Of a DNA stretch of 64,000 nt, positions 1 to 10,560 are shown piece by piece. The translations under genes and the position numbers were made by a program. The notes beneath the pieces are model-generated. The model saw nothing but the letters and a program-made list of their open reading frames with translations. It had not been told where the DNA came from and ran no database searches. The DNA is from Muricea muricata (lineage: Eukaryota; Cnidaria; Anthozoa; Malacalcyonacea; Plexauridae): contig OY979725.1 in NCBI GenBank assembly GCA_963855995.1, forward strand, positions 682,001 through 746,000, read 5' to 3'. The stretch's first letter is position 1; every line of letters starts with the position of its first letter.

Positions 1-945
1 TGGTGTAGAGCTGGTATGTCTGGCTATGTGTACGACTTTGAAGTGGTTGGATCCCAAGATGCAAAAGGACCACCATCTGGTGTAAACACTGGAAAATTTG
101 GGGAAAGTGAGAATGTTGTACTGAGGTTGAGCAATGCTTTGGAGGAAAACAAACATCAGTTGTTTTTTGATAATTATTTTTCAAGTCCTGAACTGATGGT
201 TCACCTAGCTTCTCTTGGAATTTTTGCAGCAGCAACCCTAAGATCTGACCGAATACGTGGTTGTCCTATTCCTTGTGAAAAGGATATGAAGAAAAATGGA
301 CGGGGTACTCTCAAAGAATTTACAGATTCAGAAGCTGGCTTGGCGCTCATTGCATGGTATGACAACCGAAGGGTGTTGATGATTTCCAACTTCTTAGGAA
401 AAGATCCTATTGGCAACTGCAAACGGTATGATGCAAAGAAGAAAGCCGTTATCTCTGTTGCTCGTCCAGCATGTGTAGAGTTATACAATAAGTTCATGGG
501 AGGAGTGGACAAAGCTGACATGTTCTTGTCACTCTACCGTACAAAATACCGAAGTAGAAAGTGGTACCACCGTATTGCCTTCCATTTGATGTCCCTGGCA
601 GCTGTAAATGCCTTTGTAACCTACCATGAAATTGGTGGGAATGGTTCATTTCTTGATTTTTTGGTGGATATATGCAGATGCCTACTTGCTGTTGATTTGC
701 AACGCTCAAATAACCTCAATAACCAACCCAATGCAGCACTTAGTGTCCAACGGTCACTGAAAGCAGACCAAGTACCCAAAGATGTACGTCTTGACCAATG
801 TAGCCACTGGCCAATTCAGTGCGACAAGCCTCAACGGTGTAAATACCATGGATGCGAGAGACGCACTAGGTTCTGCTGTTCAAAATGCCAAGTTTACCTT
901 TGTGTAACAGGGACAACATGCTTTTTGAACTTTCATGGCATGTAA
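1..945 (+). CDS. piggyBac-type transposase, C-terminal part
   Basis: The frame is already open at base 1 (reading WCRAG before the first Met at 16), so the N-terminus lies outside the window. Visible family marks are FFDNYFSS, which carries one of the acidic catalytic residues (Asp52 counting from the Met at 16), and NKFMGGVDKADM with the later acidic residue (Asp165 or Asp168), followed by the basic stretch RTKYRSRKWYHR. The last ~40 residues form a Cys/His-rich segment (CDKPQRCKYHGC, then CCSKC) like the ring/PHD-like finger that ends piggyBac transposases and binds the element's ends. There is no internal stop. It could be an active transposase or a domesticated PGBD-type gene; the adjacent terminal repeat favours a transposon copy. 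Confidence 0.9.
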   Translation, partial: WCRAGMSGYVYDFEVVGSQDAKGPPSGVNTGKFGESENVVLRLSNALEENKHQLFFDNYFSSPELMVHLASLGIFAAATLRSDRIRGCPIPCEKDMKKNGRGTLKEFTDSEAGLALIAWYDNRRVLMISNFLGKDPIGNCKRYDAKKKAVISVARPACVELYNKFMGGVDKADMFLSLYRTKYRSRKWYHRIAFHLMSLAAVNAFVTYHEIGGNGSFLDFLVDICRCLLAVDLQRSNNLNNQPNAALSVQRSLKADQVPKDVRLDQCSHWPIQCDKPQRCKYHGCERRTRFCCSKCQVYLCVTGTTCFLNFHGM

Positions 946-1171
946 TAATGTTGAATTACTAAGCCATTTTCAGTATTCAAACAATAAAATTTTCTTTGCA
1001 TTTTGTTCCTCGAGTTCCTGTTGTCAACATATGTGCACAAAAAAAAGACAATTAAAAACAATGGTTTTTGCTGATAAAAATCACAAATATGTTTTAATGA
1101 AGAAAAATTATTAGTTATAAATCATTTTTCCTATTCTCATAATTGTTAGTATTACCCCAGGCCTTAAAGGG
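1..1171 (+). mobile_element. piggyBac-family DNA transposon, 3' part (left end outside window)
   Basis: The element holds the 3' part of a transposase frame, an AATAAA signal at 983-988 and a 3' terminus whose complement reads CCCTTTAAGGCCTGGGGTAA, directly followed by TTAA at 1172-1175. TTAA target sites and termini starting CCCTTT are hallmarks of the piggyBac superfamily. The left terminus and the other TTAA copy lie before base 1, so element length and autonomy cannot be judged. The uninterrupted frame together with a clean terminus suggests a fairly young copy. Confidence 0.88.
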
Positions 1172-1175
1172 TTAA
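1150..1175. repeat. piggyBac 3' terminal repeat and TTAA target site
   Basis: The bases attaccccaggccttaaagg, then g at 1171, are followed by ttaa at 1172-1175. Read from outside inward the terminus is CCCTTTAAGGCC, matching the usual CCCTTT start of piggyBac ends. This fixes the right boundary of the element at 1171. Confidence 0.8.
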
Positions 1176-3674
1176 CATGAGGCGTTACTTCACCCTCAAC
1201 GCTGCTAATTAATTGGCTGACCCTCAAACTGCACTCACGCGAACTCGCACTCGAAGCTTGACTCAAATTTGTGCGCACAGAACGCGTTTGATTATCTCCA
1301 CAAGAAATCAACTGTCCCAGCGCGCATGCCGTGTAAAACTAAAGAGAAAATCTTGCAAATTTAAGAACAGCTTCGACATGATCCGAATCGTGCGAGTCAA
1401 GCTTGAGTTGGCAGCGATGACCCAGTTCAGTTGTCTTTTGCATTTCCCCAAATCGGCCCGGGATAATTTTTTTTTAAAATTCTTCAATACCTCGAGCAAA
1501 ACATGAAGAGTGTAACACGGCAACAAAAAGATGAATCAAGACTCCATTTTTACGCAACATTGATTAATGTTTATACTCCGTGAAGAAAATCCAAACAAAA
1601 TCGCTGAACATCACTGAATATGACAGGTCAAAGATTCTTCTTGAAACAAGGTTGCCTCGTCGACATACTTCACTAAAGGCCACCAATAATCGCTTCGTAG
1701 CTAACGAGCGCTGTTTCCTGTAGCACTTGATAGTCCATATAGTGGTTCCAAAAGCTTTAGTAAGTGGAAAGATTTATTGATCTTGTACAGAGTGATGTCA
1801 CGGTAGAGGAATCGTTCAGGTGGCAACATGCCCTCGTGCAGTCATGCTCAGTGTGCCATGTATAAATATAGCGTCCACGATATACTTCGCTACAGGATAT
1901 AGCGATTTGTCCACGACTATTCTCATTCTCGCGCATGAAAACGAGCGCCGATGCAATAATCACTGATAGCGAATTTAGGAATAAAGCGCGTGTTTAGCCG
2001 AAAACACACGACATGGTAAGAGTAGTATATCGCTAATCGTACGTTTTGCTGGGTCTTCGTATTGTTATTTAAGGCCCTGTCACACGGTGCAATTTTTTTT
2101 GCAACTTGCAACGCAATTCTACTTTTAAGAGATACAAATGTGCGAAAAATGCTGGTATGTTAAAAATATATTAGCAAACTGTGATGGTCAATTGTATTTG
2201 CCAATTATACATCTCCCAAGAGTTGAATTGCATTGCAAGTTGCAAGAAAAATTGCACCGTGTGACAGCGCCTTCATGAATTACTGTTCTCGTTAAACTAT
2301 TTTAGCCGTGGTAATCGTAAGGACCGCCCATGTTGCTTCGGCAATTCTGCCTGGCGAGGAACACAGAGATGCATGGATCTCTTCGGCACTGTTTCGCAAG
2401 CACTCACTCGGAAGCATACGCGTGAATGCATCCATGGTTAGCTACTGTTTAGGCAAGCGTGGTTATAGCGACATGTAGGGTTCTATCACGACGCTTGAAC
2501 GGAAACATGTTTAATGTGAAAAGATCTGACTTTCAAAGCACTTTCTTAAACTTCATTGTTTTTAAATAGCACATTCGCCAAGTGTACTTATTACTTACAG
2601 AGCAAGAATCCTTACTAATATCTCGAAGTAACGTGGCCAGAGTTGGTAATGTAGTTAATACTACACTCGAAAGAATAGGTGGTTTCACTACCCGAAAGGA
2701 TAAAGTGAAAATCGACATTCTTCGTCGGGAAGTGGAAATAAAAGGGCATTTTGGCCGAAACATACAAGTCTTGGTTTTAACCTGCGAAGTCAAGATCTCC
2801 AAACGACAAGAATTACAGACTTACAGCTAAGCATTGAATAACAATTATTAAAAGAATCTTTAGACAAACAATTATTATACACAATGGCTGGAATGATCAC
2901 ATAGAGATAAAGCCTCCAACAACGGGGTTCCAATACAAAATCCAACACAGGGTGGATTGACATTAGAGAAATGAAAGAACAAATAAACGGGGTGACAAAC
3001 TGGTAGGCAAATTAGTAAACGAACCTTACCATAGTTTAACAGAGCTGTCCCAATACACAAACGAGACTTAAAACAGGACCAACACGAACATTATGATGCA
3101 TGCTTAACAATGAACCGAGACCTTGCCAAACATTAATAGAAAATTATATCAGAACTCAGCTCACATATTGAGAAAACCTTGTTAATCATGCAAATCACAC
3201 GACATAATATTCTTTCTACTGTTTCTACTGTACAGGGGCTAGTTGTTCAAAGCTGGGTTGCTGTTTAAGTCTCTGTATTTCTACAAATCTGTTTACTTTA
3301 AAACTTCAGCTGGACCTTAAACTACCATTGATTTAGACAACACTTCTGAAGAAATATTTCCAAATTTATAAACAAACTTGAAGCAAAATTTAAATTTACG
3401 TTAACCCAGGGTTAACCTAACCGACTTTAGAACAACTGGCCCCAGAAGACAAACGCTACAAAATTAAAACATTTACAATTTTTTACATTAAAAGTTGGTT
3501 ATAATACTTTGATCGATTAATCAATCAATGGAATTCACTGCACCAATAATTGAAGTGGGGCACTATATACGCTAAGCGTGCATGTATATTAAATAGATGT
3601 TCAATTCATACCGCTATAGATTTTTCACTCATTAATCAGCTATTTACACATGATAACTCCTACAAAGAAAAACA
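1176..3674. other. intergenic stretch, no gene recognised
   Basis: Apart from the foldback element at 2071-2273 I see no exon with plausible splice signals. The open frames here, including one of 82 codons at 2582-2830, lack family similarity and flanking signals. The 3' UTR of the JAMM-protein gene should lie in the right-hand part. Confidence 0.5.
2071..2273. repeat. MITE-like foldback element (TIR GGCCCTGTCACACGG)
   Basis: The left arm at 2071-2120 (aaggccctgtcacacggtgc, then a T run and gcaacttgcaa) is repeated in inverted form at 2222-2273 (ttgcaagttgcaagaaaaat, then tgcaccgtgtgacagcgcctt). About 45 of the outer 50 bases pair, with weaker pairing further in. The element is about 203 bp and non-coding. 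No clear target duplication is visible, so I cannot assign a superfamily. Confidence 0.8.
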
Positions 3675-5663
3675 CTACATACATCTCTCTCTAATTGTGT
3701 GAACCACGTTGGGACATTGTCTTATTACTTCTTTAGAAGATCTATTCCTAATACAAACATCAGGCAAGTCTCGAGGGAACGTAAATGGAAACACTATGCT
3801 ACATTGCTTGCCATTGTGCGGAAATTTTACTTCAATATCCCTGGAGATAACATCTCTCTCCATGCCCACGTCTCTTCCATTCAGCAAAGTGGCGCTAATT
3901 TGAGTGCAGATTCTCCTAAATTTCTTTTCACCATCAAAAGTCTCGAAAAATCTAGGTGAAGCAGTTGATGTAATTCGGGGTGAGGAACGGCGAGGAATAT
4001 TATGGCGCGATTTTGGGCGTCCATGTACTAACGCTGAACCGAGTCGCCCCTGTCGTGCACTTGGGGTTCGTGTTGTTCTCTGACAGCCTGAACAAAAGCA
4101 ATGTTTCATCACTTGACCAACCACATCATCTGGGGAGGACAGTTTAGCCACACACATTGCTTTTCCATGTTCCTCCCTTTTCAGTTCAATGTCTCCTAAA
4201 CTGACAAATTCTATTATCCAATTTTGATAATTGTGGTAAAATAGAAGTTGTTTAGTTCTGCCTTTAAATTTCATCACTTCCTTTGTTTTAACTTTTGTAG
4301 AGTTCTTTAAATGAGTTTCTATGTTAGTTTTAATGCTTTCCACGAGGAGTTTACCCTCTCCTGTATCATACCAGGGTTGAGATCTTCTAGTTTCCATTTG
4401 GGAATTCTGTGATTTATCATATGGACTGTAGCGAACTTGTTTTGAATGAGAAGGGCGATCATGTCTTGAGAGAGATGGGGGTTGTGGTTTTGAAGGAGAG
4501 AAAGGAGGGTGTGGTGGGTCTTGTTTCTTGTGGGTGGGGGAGTAACTTCGTTTTGGGGATGAGGGCCTATGGTCTTTTCTCGAGGGAGCACGTTGATGGA
4601 CATTATTTTCATGAATTTGACATTCTCTACATTTGCAAGCTCTTCTTATATCCAGAATGACATTCTTAGAAAATAAATCATCTTTGTTAAGTGGATTAAC
4701 GATAATGGCAGGCTTGTTATCAAAGGACTCAGGAAAGTTGATACTCCAATTCTTTCCACCATGAGCAAACTTCATAGTCAAATTTTTGGAATTTTTATCT
4801 CGATCGAAAACAATGTTTTTGCTCATGGTCGCTGTGATTTCTTTGACAATCTCTTTCAGCTTTGTACGCCCTTCCTCTGTCTCGTACCACTGTGATACTC
4901 CATTGTTGTTTTCAGGAACTCGACGTTCTGAACGAAGACCGCCCCTGTCGTCCTCTGGTTTATCAACGTCCATTGGTTTGGGATCAAATGCATCAGTTTT
5001 TGCAGAGAAGTTTTGATGAGTGAGATGTGGTAAATGGGAATTTTTACTGGTGGAAATATATTTAGACTGGGTCGAAGGTCGGTTTTGGTACTCTAACGGT
5101 GCTCTTGAAGAGTATGCATCTGTTGCCAAACTATGTTCAATACCATTTCCAACACAAGCCACAACCAGCCCATGTTCACGAAAAGGGCTTCTTCCAGGAA
5201 TACTCATAACAGAGCCTGGTTCACATAAATGTCCACCTTTTGTAAACATATACGGATGAAGGACAACATTTTCTCGACCCGAGGTTCCTCTTGTTATATT
5301 TGCAATGATCATGATGTACCGTTTCAGGCCTTCTGGGAAGTTATTGCAAACTGTGCTTCTGTCCCCGGCACTGGGCTGAGTAAGACTCAAATGATGGTGC
5401 GAATGCCAACTTCCAATGTGGCAAAGCATAAATTCAGAATTGACATAGGTGCCAACTCTAGCTAGGTAGCTGGTATCCTGGTGAAATGAGACAGTGGTAC
5501 GTCTGCAATTCTTCCCAGGGCCAATGATAAGCTGGACAACTGGATCACCGTAGGCTCTCCATAAACCAAACAGATCTCCACCAGTTTCGATGTTTGGGTA
5601 GCACAACACAAAATCTTCCACTTTCCTCATTTCATTCTCAAAGATATGCAGTTTGAACGGCAT
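3675..5663 (-). CDS. JAMM/MPN-domain protein with three repeated C-terminal modules
   Basis: Intronless 662-residue protein starting at an ATG at 5663. Residues 1-140 look like a JAB/MPN metalloprotease domain: Glu26 in NIETGGDLFG, then GSWHSHHHLSLTQPSAGD with His87, His89, Ser98 and Asp101. This is the JAMM pattern, except that eight rather than seven residues separate HxH from Ser. The closest layout I know is the prokaryotic-type JAB (WHSHP...PSxxD), so it may cleave a ubiquitin-like isopeptide bond; that activity is inferred. Residues 257-350, 428-528 and 569-662 are three copies of one module: aromatic-Tyr/Phe-Glu/Asp-Thr start (WYETEEG, WYDTGEG, FFETFDG), helix, two strands, FP..F..P motif, and C.C..C at the end of copies 1 and 2. 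Low-complexity Ser/Pro/Arg linkers join them. I do not recognise the module; it resembles E2/RWD-type folds. Confidence 0.85.
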   Translation of the reverse strand: MPFKLHIFENEMRKVEDFVLCYPNIETGGDLFGLWRAYGDPVVQLIIGPGKNCRRTTVSFHQDTSYLARVGTYVNSEFMLCHIGSWHSHHHLSLTQPSAGDRSTVCNNFPEGLKRYIMIIANITRGTSGRENVVLHPYMFTKGGHLCEPGSVMSIPGRSPFREHGLVVACVGNGIEHSLATDAYSSRAPLEYQNRPSTQSKYISTSKNSHLPHLTHQNFSAKTDAFDPKPMDVDKPEDDRGGLRSERRVPENNNGVSQWYETEEGRTKLKEIVKEITATMSKNIVFDRDKNSKNLTMKFAHGGKNWSINFPESFDNKPAIIVNPLNKDDLFSKNVILDIRRACKCRECQIHENNVHQRAPSRKDHRPSSPKRSYSPTHKKQDPPHPPFSPSKPQPPSLSRHDRPSHSKQVRYSPYDKSQNSQMETRRSQPWYDTGEGKLLVESIKTNIETHLKNSTKVKTKEVMKFKGRTKQLLFYHNYQNWIIEFVSLGDIELKREEHGKAMCVAKLSSPDDVVGQVMKHCFCSGCQRTTRTPSARQGRLGSALVHGRPKSRHNIPRRSSPRITSTASPRFFETFDGEKKFRRICTQISATLLNGRDVGMERDVISRDIEVKFPHNGKQCSIVFPFTFPRDLPDVCIRNRSSKEVIRQCPNVVHTIRERCM

Positions 5664-6397
5664 GTCGTGTTACCTATTGCGAGTATCTGTCAATGTGACA
5701 CAGTTGAAATTGGATGAAGAGTGAACTATAAAACAAAACTGACCAGCTCTGCAAGTCCTTGACGTTTCCCGCTTAATGTCGTTATGTATTTCGAATTAGA
5801 AACCGTCGCTAAGGAAGGCATTTTGAGAAAATGAAAGTAAAGGCTCCAACAATTTCCGTTCTTTGAAAATTACACACAGCATGAAATATCAGACGTATAT
5901 CCGGTTGATTTAAGAACACATTAGCACAATTTTGTTCTTATTTAGTAGAAATATAGTTTTACTTACATTGAATAGCATGGATGCATCCATTTCGTTGCAA
6001 AATAACTGTAAACGGCGTTAAATAGCTTTTACAATCGATGGTTTAATTTTAAATCACCAAAATCTTCGGTTTTCGCGCTATTTTGCGTTGAACGTGCCTA
6101 AGGTATTTCCATCAAATTGCAAAATTAAGGAATGTTTTCTGTCAATTTTCCAGGCATATCTTTCAAGTTTTATATAAATTGCTGGCTTGCTAATCACTTA
6201 AATTTGTTTCAAGTACTTTAATTGGTTGTACAAATGAAGTTTTGTTTTGAGAAATAAAAATTTTGCTAGAGAACATATACATTTTGAGATATGCTGAAAT
6301 TTTCACAAAATTCCCAACCACAATTACTTGTAACTTCCTTGATTTTCCTGTGTTGGAGATGAGTTAATTGACACTTTCCAACAATCTTATAGAAGAA
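5664..6397. promoter_or_regulatory. divergent promoter region between JAMM-protein and METTL21-type genes
   Basis: 734 bp separate the two divergently read start codons. The stretch is AT-rich, without a TATA box that I can place with confidence and without coding potential. Both 5' UTRs must lie here. An upstream ATG at 6359 is followed at once by a stop (ATG AGT TAA). Confidence 0.45.
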
Positions 6398-7190
6398 ATG
6401 CTCAATTTAAAAAGTCGTTGGGTTAGGCAAGAATACAAAACTAACAAAGATAAATTCGAAAAGCCTTTTAAATTGACTATAGAGAATCGCCATTCTGAAA
6501 ATGCGGTGGAAACCCAACTTATTCTAAACCAAAATTACAAGGGCTTAGGATGTACTGTTTGGGATGGTAGCATAGCACTTGCAAAAATGTTTGAAAACGA
6601 CTTAGAACTTCCAAGAAGTTTAAAAAGACAAAACATTTTAGAGTTAGGAGCTGGATGTGGACTTGTTGGTCTAATGCTCTTTCACCTGGGTGCAAAGTTT
6701 GTCCTTTTGTCAGACATGGAAGTTTGTCTGCCAACTTTGAAAGCAAATGTGATAGAAAATACCACAACCTCATTGAGAAACAGTGTCAAGGTCATGTCGT
6801 ACACTTGGGGAGAGGCAACAACAGCATTGACAGAACCTCAAGGGAAATTTGATATTATTGTTGCTGCAGAAGTGTTGTATGAAGAAGCAGACTCAAGGCT
6901 TCTAGCACAAAGTGCTGTACAGTTGCTTGCGAAGGGCGGAGTCATGTTTGTATCCATGGGTAGAAACCGCAATGGCGAAACAGCATTCGTGGAAACCATG
7001 AACAGACATGGATATAAGACAGTTGAAGTGAGCATGTTTTGGCAAACTCACCATATTTCACATTCTTTTTCCTTCCTTATTTATTCCTACCATCTCTTTT
7101 TAGGTTCCAAAAGAAAAACTGCATCCCAAATACCAAGATGAAATCATTAAAATCATCAGACTGACAAAAAATGGCCAGTGTCCATATTGA
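6398..7190 (+). CDS. METTL21-type protein lysine methyltransferase (Methyltransf_16)
   Basis: Two exons, 6398-7027 and 7104-7190, joined by a 76-nt intron (GTGAGC...TTTTTAG), give 238 residues. The open frame extends upstream to 6368, but that codon is TTG; the first in-frame ATG is at 6398. Seven-beta-strand SAM-methyltransferase marks are LELGAGCGLVG (motif I), LSDME (acidic residue after strand 2), TWGEA and VAAEVLYEEAD (post-II motif). Upstream GLGCTVWDGSIALAKMF matches the family signature G..VWD.a..L. Family members methylate lysines on chaperones or eEF1A in the cytosol; the substrate here is unknown. Exon 2 ends IIRLTKNGQCPY, whereas reading through the intron would give an unrelated tail. 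Confidence 0.88.
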
Positions 7191-9381
7191 ATATTAGCAT
7201 CAAAATTCATAAACACAGTCTTGGAGAAGTATCAGTCCTGTTTTAATGCTTCACTTTGCATCCATTTCTATCCTGTCTCAAACAAGAAAAACTTGGAGAA
7301 GTCAGATGTTCAGATATACATTCTTAATTCAAAGGAAATTCAATTTTGACCGACCAAACTTAAATTTCAAACAGATGCAAAGCAACATTTTAAACAGATC
7401 TTTATTTCACTCATTACACCAATAGTACTTCATTCAAATTCACAATATTAATACCTCAGATGTAGTATGTTAATTTGATATCATTATTTGATAGAACTTT
7501 TTTCATTTATGTTTATGATTAAATAGTGCAATAGACAGGTAGTAATACCCATGAACATAAATGAACTAGCTGTACCTACAGAAACCCACACAACTCCACC
7601 TCTTTCCCCCAATTAGTTTCTTGTTATTGTTATTGACGGCAGAATAAGAACAAATTATATTATTATTCATAGTACTATATTCCTGTATTCTGATTGGTTA
7701 GGAGCCTACAGGTAATTATGCGTATTTCGGCGCAGACAAAATAAATCTCGTATCTGTCAAGGTCAAATTTTGAACTTGTCATGTCCATATGGTGCCCGTG
7801 TATCTTTTCAGCAGTATCTCGCACGAATTTCAAAAGTGCCATTATTTTTCAAAAAAAGTTAAAAACTATTTGTTTTTATTTGTATTCGCATCGCCGATTT
7901 TTCGTGGGGAATGAATAAAAGAATTACTGAATTCAGCCTTCGTCGAATATCAGAATTATTCAGACCTCCGTTATCTGCTCAGCTTTCACTTCGGCAGATA
8001 ACGCTGACCTCAGTCTGAATAATTCTGAGTATCCTGCTCAGCTTCATCCAATAATTCTTAATTATCTAATTAAATATGGAATATTTTGGGCTTTACTTAG
8101 TCATTAGGAAAATGAAGCAGAGCCTGGTTAGAATATCTGTAGCACAATTAGATATTAATGCCACAAAAATCATTGAGTTGCTTTGGCTTTTTTGCTTTTC
8201 GCTGCCTTTCGTTCTCTTTTCCTTAAGTTATCAAGGCATCCCTTTAGTACACTGGTGTATGCCTAGAGCAAAAACAAGCAAAAGATGGTGAATTTACTAT
8301 CACAGCCTTATAGAAATTGTGTAGCCAGTCTGAAAATTTAGTCAAGTCTTGCAACTTGAACAGCAGAAGTCTGGCCAGGCTACTGAGTGTTTGTTACAGA
8401 CACTTGTGTACATTACCTGTTGAAATCTGTTTACATCTTTTGAATTAATCTAAAAAAACGCCAAACGTTTGTGAGTTAATACAAAATAACAAGCAACAAT
8501 TTGATCCTAAATCACAAAATATTGCAGCACAATCCCTCTTACTAGTGTGCTTATCTTCTTTTTCCCATTTGTTGCTCGAATCAGACACTTATGCTCACTG
8601 CCCTCCATTTCTAGTAGAGCACTTTTATCTTTCTTTTTTCCTCGTGGTATCGGCTTTGTTCTGCCGTTATCTAAAAAACCCCAATTGTATCATCACGGTT
8701 AAGGTGCTATCTCAGTGGCATTTTATACCAGTTTCTCTCAATGCAACCACCAAGACAAACTTGATCTATGAACCAACAGTTTTTACTGAAACACCATACC
8801 ATATGGCTTTCATTCAATGGCAACACATTAGGCTACAATGATTACACACAATACTTACAAGCTTTCATTGTAATCCATACAGTTCCTGATGTCCTAGTCT
8901 CTTTATATAGATATGTCAGTTGAGTTAAAAACTACAAGAATCAACAGCACAGCTCTTAGAGGTCTTAGGTCTATACATAAGTATTTTATACGTTGAATCA
9001 TACACTTTTTGATCTCAGATGGGTTAATCTACAACACAACAAGGCAAACACACTTACTGCTTCATTTTCTACAAGAACCATTGTATATTCTTGATATTTT
9101 GAAAATCACGTGCGTTCTGTTTAGAGTTCTACAAGACTTCCTAAATTAATTTTCTAAAACATAATTTTATTGAATTGTCGTGTGATCGTGTCCCTAAACC
9201 TGAGGAATGAGAACGAAATTTGGGGATATTTGTGATTTTACAAGGAATTTTTGGGTCATGAGGTACACAAGGAGTCTTATAGGAATACATTGAATACAAA
9301 GGTGTTTCCATTATCACTATTTTAAGGACATTTTCATAGATTTCCATACATTTTTCTCTTGTTGGAAACACAGACAGGAAA
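7191..9381. other. intergenic stretch, no gene recognised
   Basis: The 3' UTR of the methyltransferase gene lies at the left. The stretch holds a hairpin at 7951-8027 and AT-rich sequence. Two open frames of 71 codons (8076-8291) and 98 codons (8545-8841) lack recognisable similarity and splice signals, and I do not call them genes. The COMMD7 promoter must lie at the right end. Confidence 0.5.
7951..8027. repeat. short inverted repeat (hairpin element)
   Basis: cagaattattcagac at 7951 and gttatctgc at 7970 are mirrored by gcagataacgctgac and gtctgaataattctg, ending at 8027. The arms are near-perfect over about 30 bases with a short loop. It is probably the core or remnant of a foldback element. 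Confidence 0.7.
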
Positions 9382-10491
9382 ATGGCTGCAGACTTGACGT
9401 TCCATTTCACAAAAGAAACTCCAGGAAATCAAATGTTCAGTGATGTTAAAGCTCTGAATAAGTTTAACGATGAAGGATTTAAGAAGTTTGTCGACCTGGT
9501 GCTGCATTTCCTTGTCGGATCTACGAATGCCGAGCAATTTTTGTCCGAGCTCGAGTCATTCGCTCAAGAGCATGGGGCAAGTCTGAACCCGTTGAAAAAT
9601 ATCACGAAAACGTTGCTGACTTTCTTCAAGAGCGCAGCTAAACAGAATTTGTCGCCACAAGTTGTGCAGGAGGATATGGAAACCTTAGGTACAATGTTGA
9701 TTTAATATTTACATACTTTCAGTTGCACCTGACCCCCCCCCCTCCCCAATTTAGTTTTAATTTCCCCCCCTCCCCAATCCAGTTTTAATTTCCCCCCACC
9801 TCCCCAATCCAGTTTTAATCCCCCCCTGCAAAGGCAGCTGTCTCCAGTCCATTAACTTGCTCCACTTATTAACACGTGATTTATTTCCATTAGCCAACCA
9901 TAATACATGCAACCCACCCAGTAGCGAAGCCAGCCCGACAATTTGGTCATGCTATGCAAATTTAAATAATTATCATTATTCATTTCTTTAGAAATTGACC
10001 CTTATACAGTCTATAAACACTGAAAATTTGCATTTGCATGACCAAATGCCAGGCTGGCTTCGCCACTGAACCCACCCTCTCCCATCATCTAACTTTTCCC
10101 AAAATGAAACAAATGGTTTGACACAATGCAATGTTCTGATAAGTGTACATAGTTAATAATTCTTACATCAATCTATATTACCACAGGTTTATCAAAAGAA
10201 AAATCACCTTATCTCTTGGAATCATGGAAATCCAACCTGATTGGACTGTCTCGATCAGTGATGGCCCAAACATTTATGGTTAACCCATTGGTCGATATGG
10301 AATGGAAATTTGGCGTGACTGCTGCCAGCAACGACATGAAAGTCGTTGGCAATTCCTTTTTACAACTAAAACTTGTTGTTGATAAAGGTGGTCGAAAAGA
10401 GGATGTTTACATGGAACTAACTTTGCCACAATTTTATTCATTTTTGCATGAAATGGAAAAAGCACGAACTGCTTTAGAGTACTTCAGCTGA
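9382..10491 (+). CDS. COMMD7: COMM domain-containing protein 7
   Basis: Two exons, 9382-9688 and 10187-10491, splice at METLG|LSKEK (donor GTACAA, acceptor TTACCACAG) to give 203 residues, against about 200 in mammals. The N-terminal half is the helical HN domain (FVDLVLHFLVGSTNAEQFL). The C-terminal half holds the COMM domain with the COMMD7 hallmarks LVDMEWKFGVT, LQLKLVV and LTLPQFYSFLHEMEKAR. COMMD proteins form a hetero-decamer within the Commander complex, which recycles endosomal membrane proteins, and modulate NF-kB and cullin ligases. AATAAA at 10555-10560 is a likely poly(A) signal. The intron carries a C-rich minisatellite and an inserted hAT-like element. The gene is tail-to-tail with SAE1. 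Confidence 0.95.
9735..9829. repeat. C-rich minisatellite in the COMMD7 intron
   Basis: About three copies of a ~32-bp unit: a C tract, tccccaatccag, then ttttaattt. Copies differ mainly in C-tract length, as expected from slippage. Confidence 0.8.
9919..10068. mobile_element. non-autonomous hAT-like MITE with 8-bp target duplication
   Basis: A 150-bp element whose ends are inverted: cagtagcgaagccagcc at the left and ggctggcttcgccactg at the right. Pairing continues through the atttggtcatgc region. It is flanked on both sides by AACCCACC (9911-9918 and 10069-10076), a perfect 8-bp duplication. Ends starting CAGTGGCG with 8-bp duplications are typical of hAT transposons. It carries no coding capacity and sits in the COMMD7 intron. 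Confidence 0.88.
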
Positions 10492-10554
10492 ACTTAGTAA
10501 AGTTGAAGTAGTTAAAATATATTCCTTATAATCATGTAAATCTAATCATGTAAT

Positions 10555-10560
10555 AATAAA
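10555..10560 (+). terminator. COMMD7 poly(A) signal AATAAA
   Basis: Canonical hexamer 64 bases after the COMMD7 stop codon, in an AT-rich 3' UTR. Confidence 0.55.

Noticed and set aside
8076..8841. Open frames of 71 and 98 codons downstream of the methyltransferase gene
   Set aside because: Hydrophobic low-information translation, no family match, no splice or poly(A) context.
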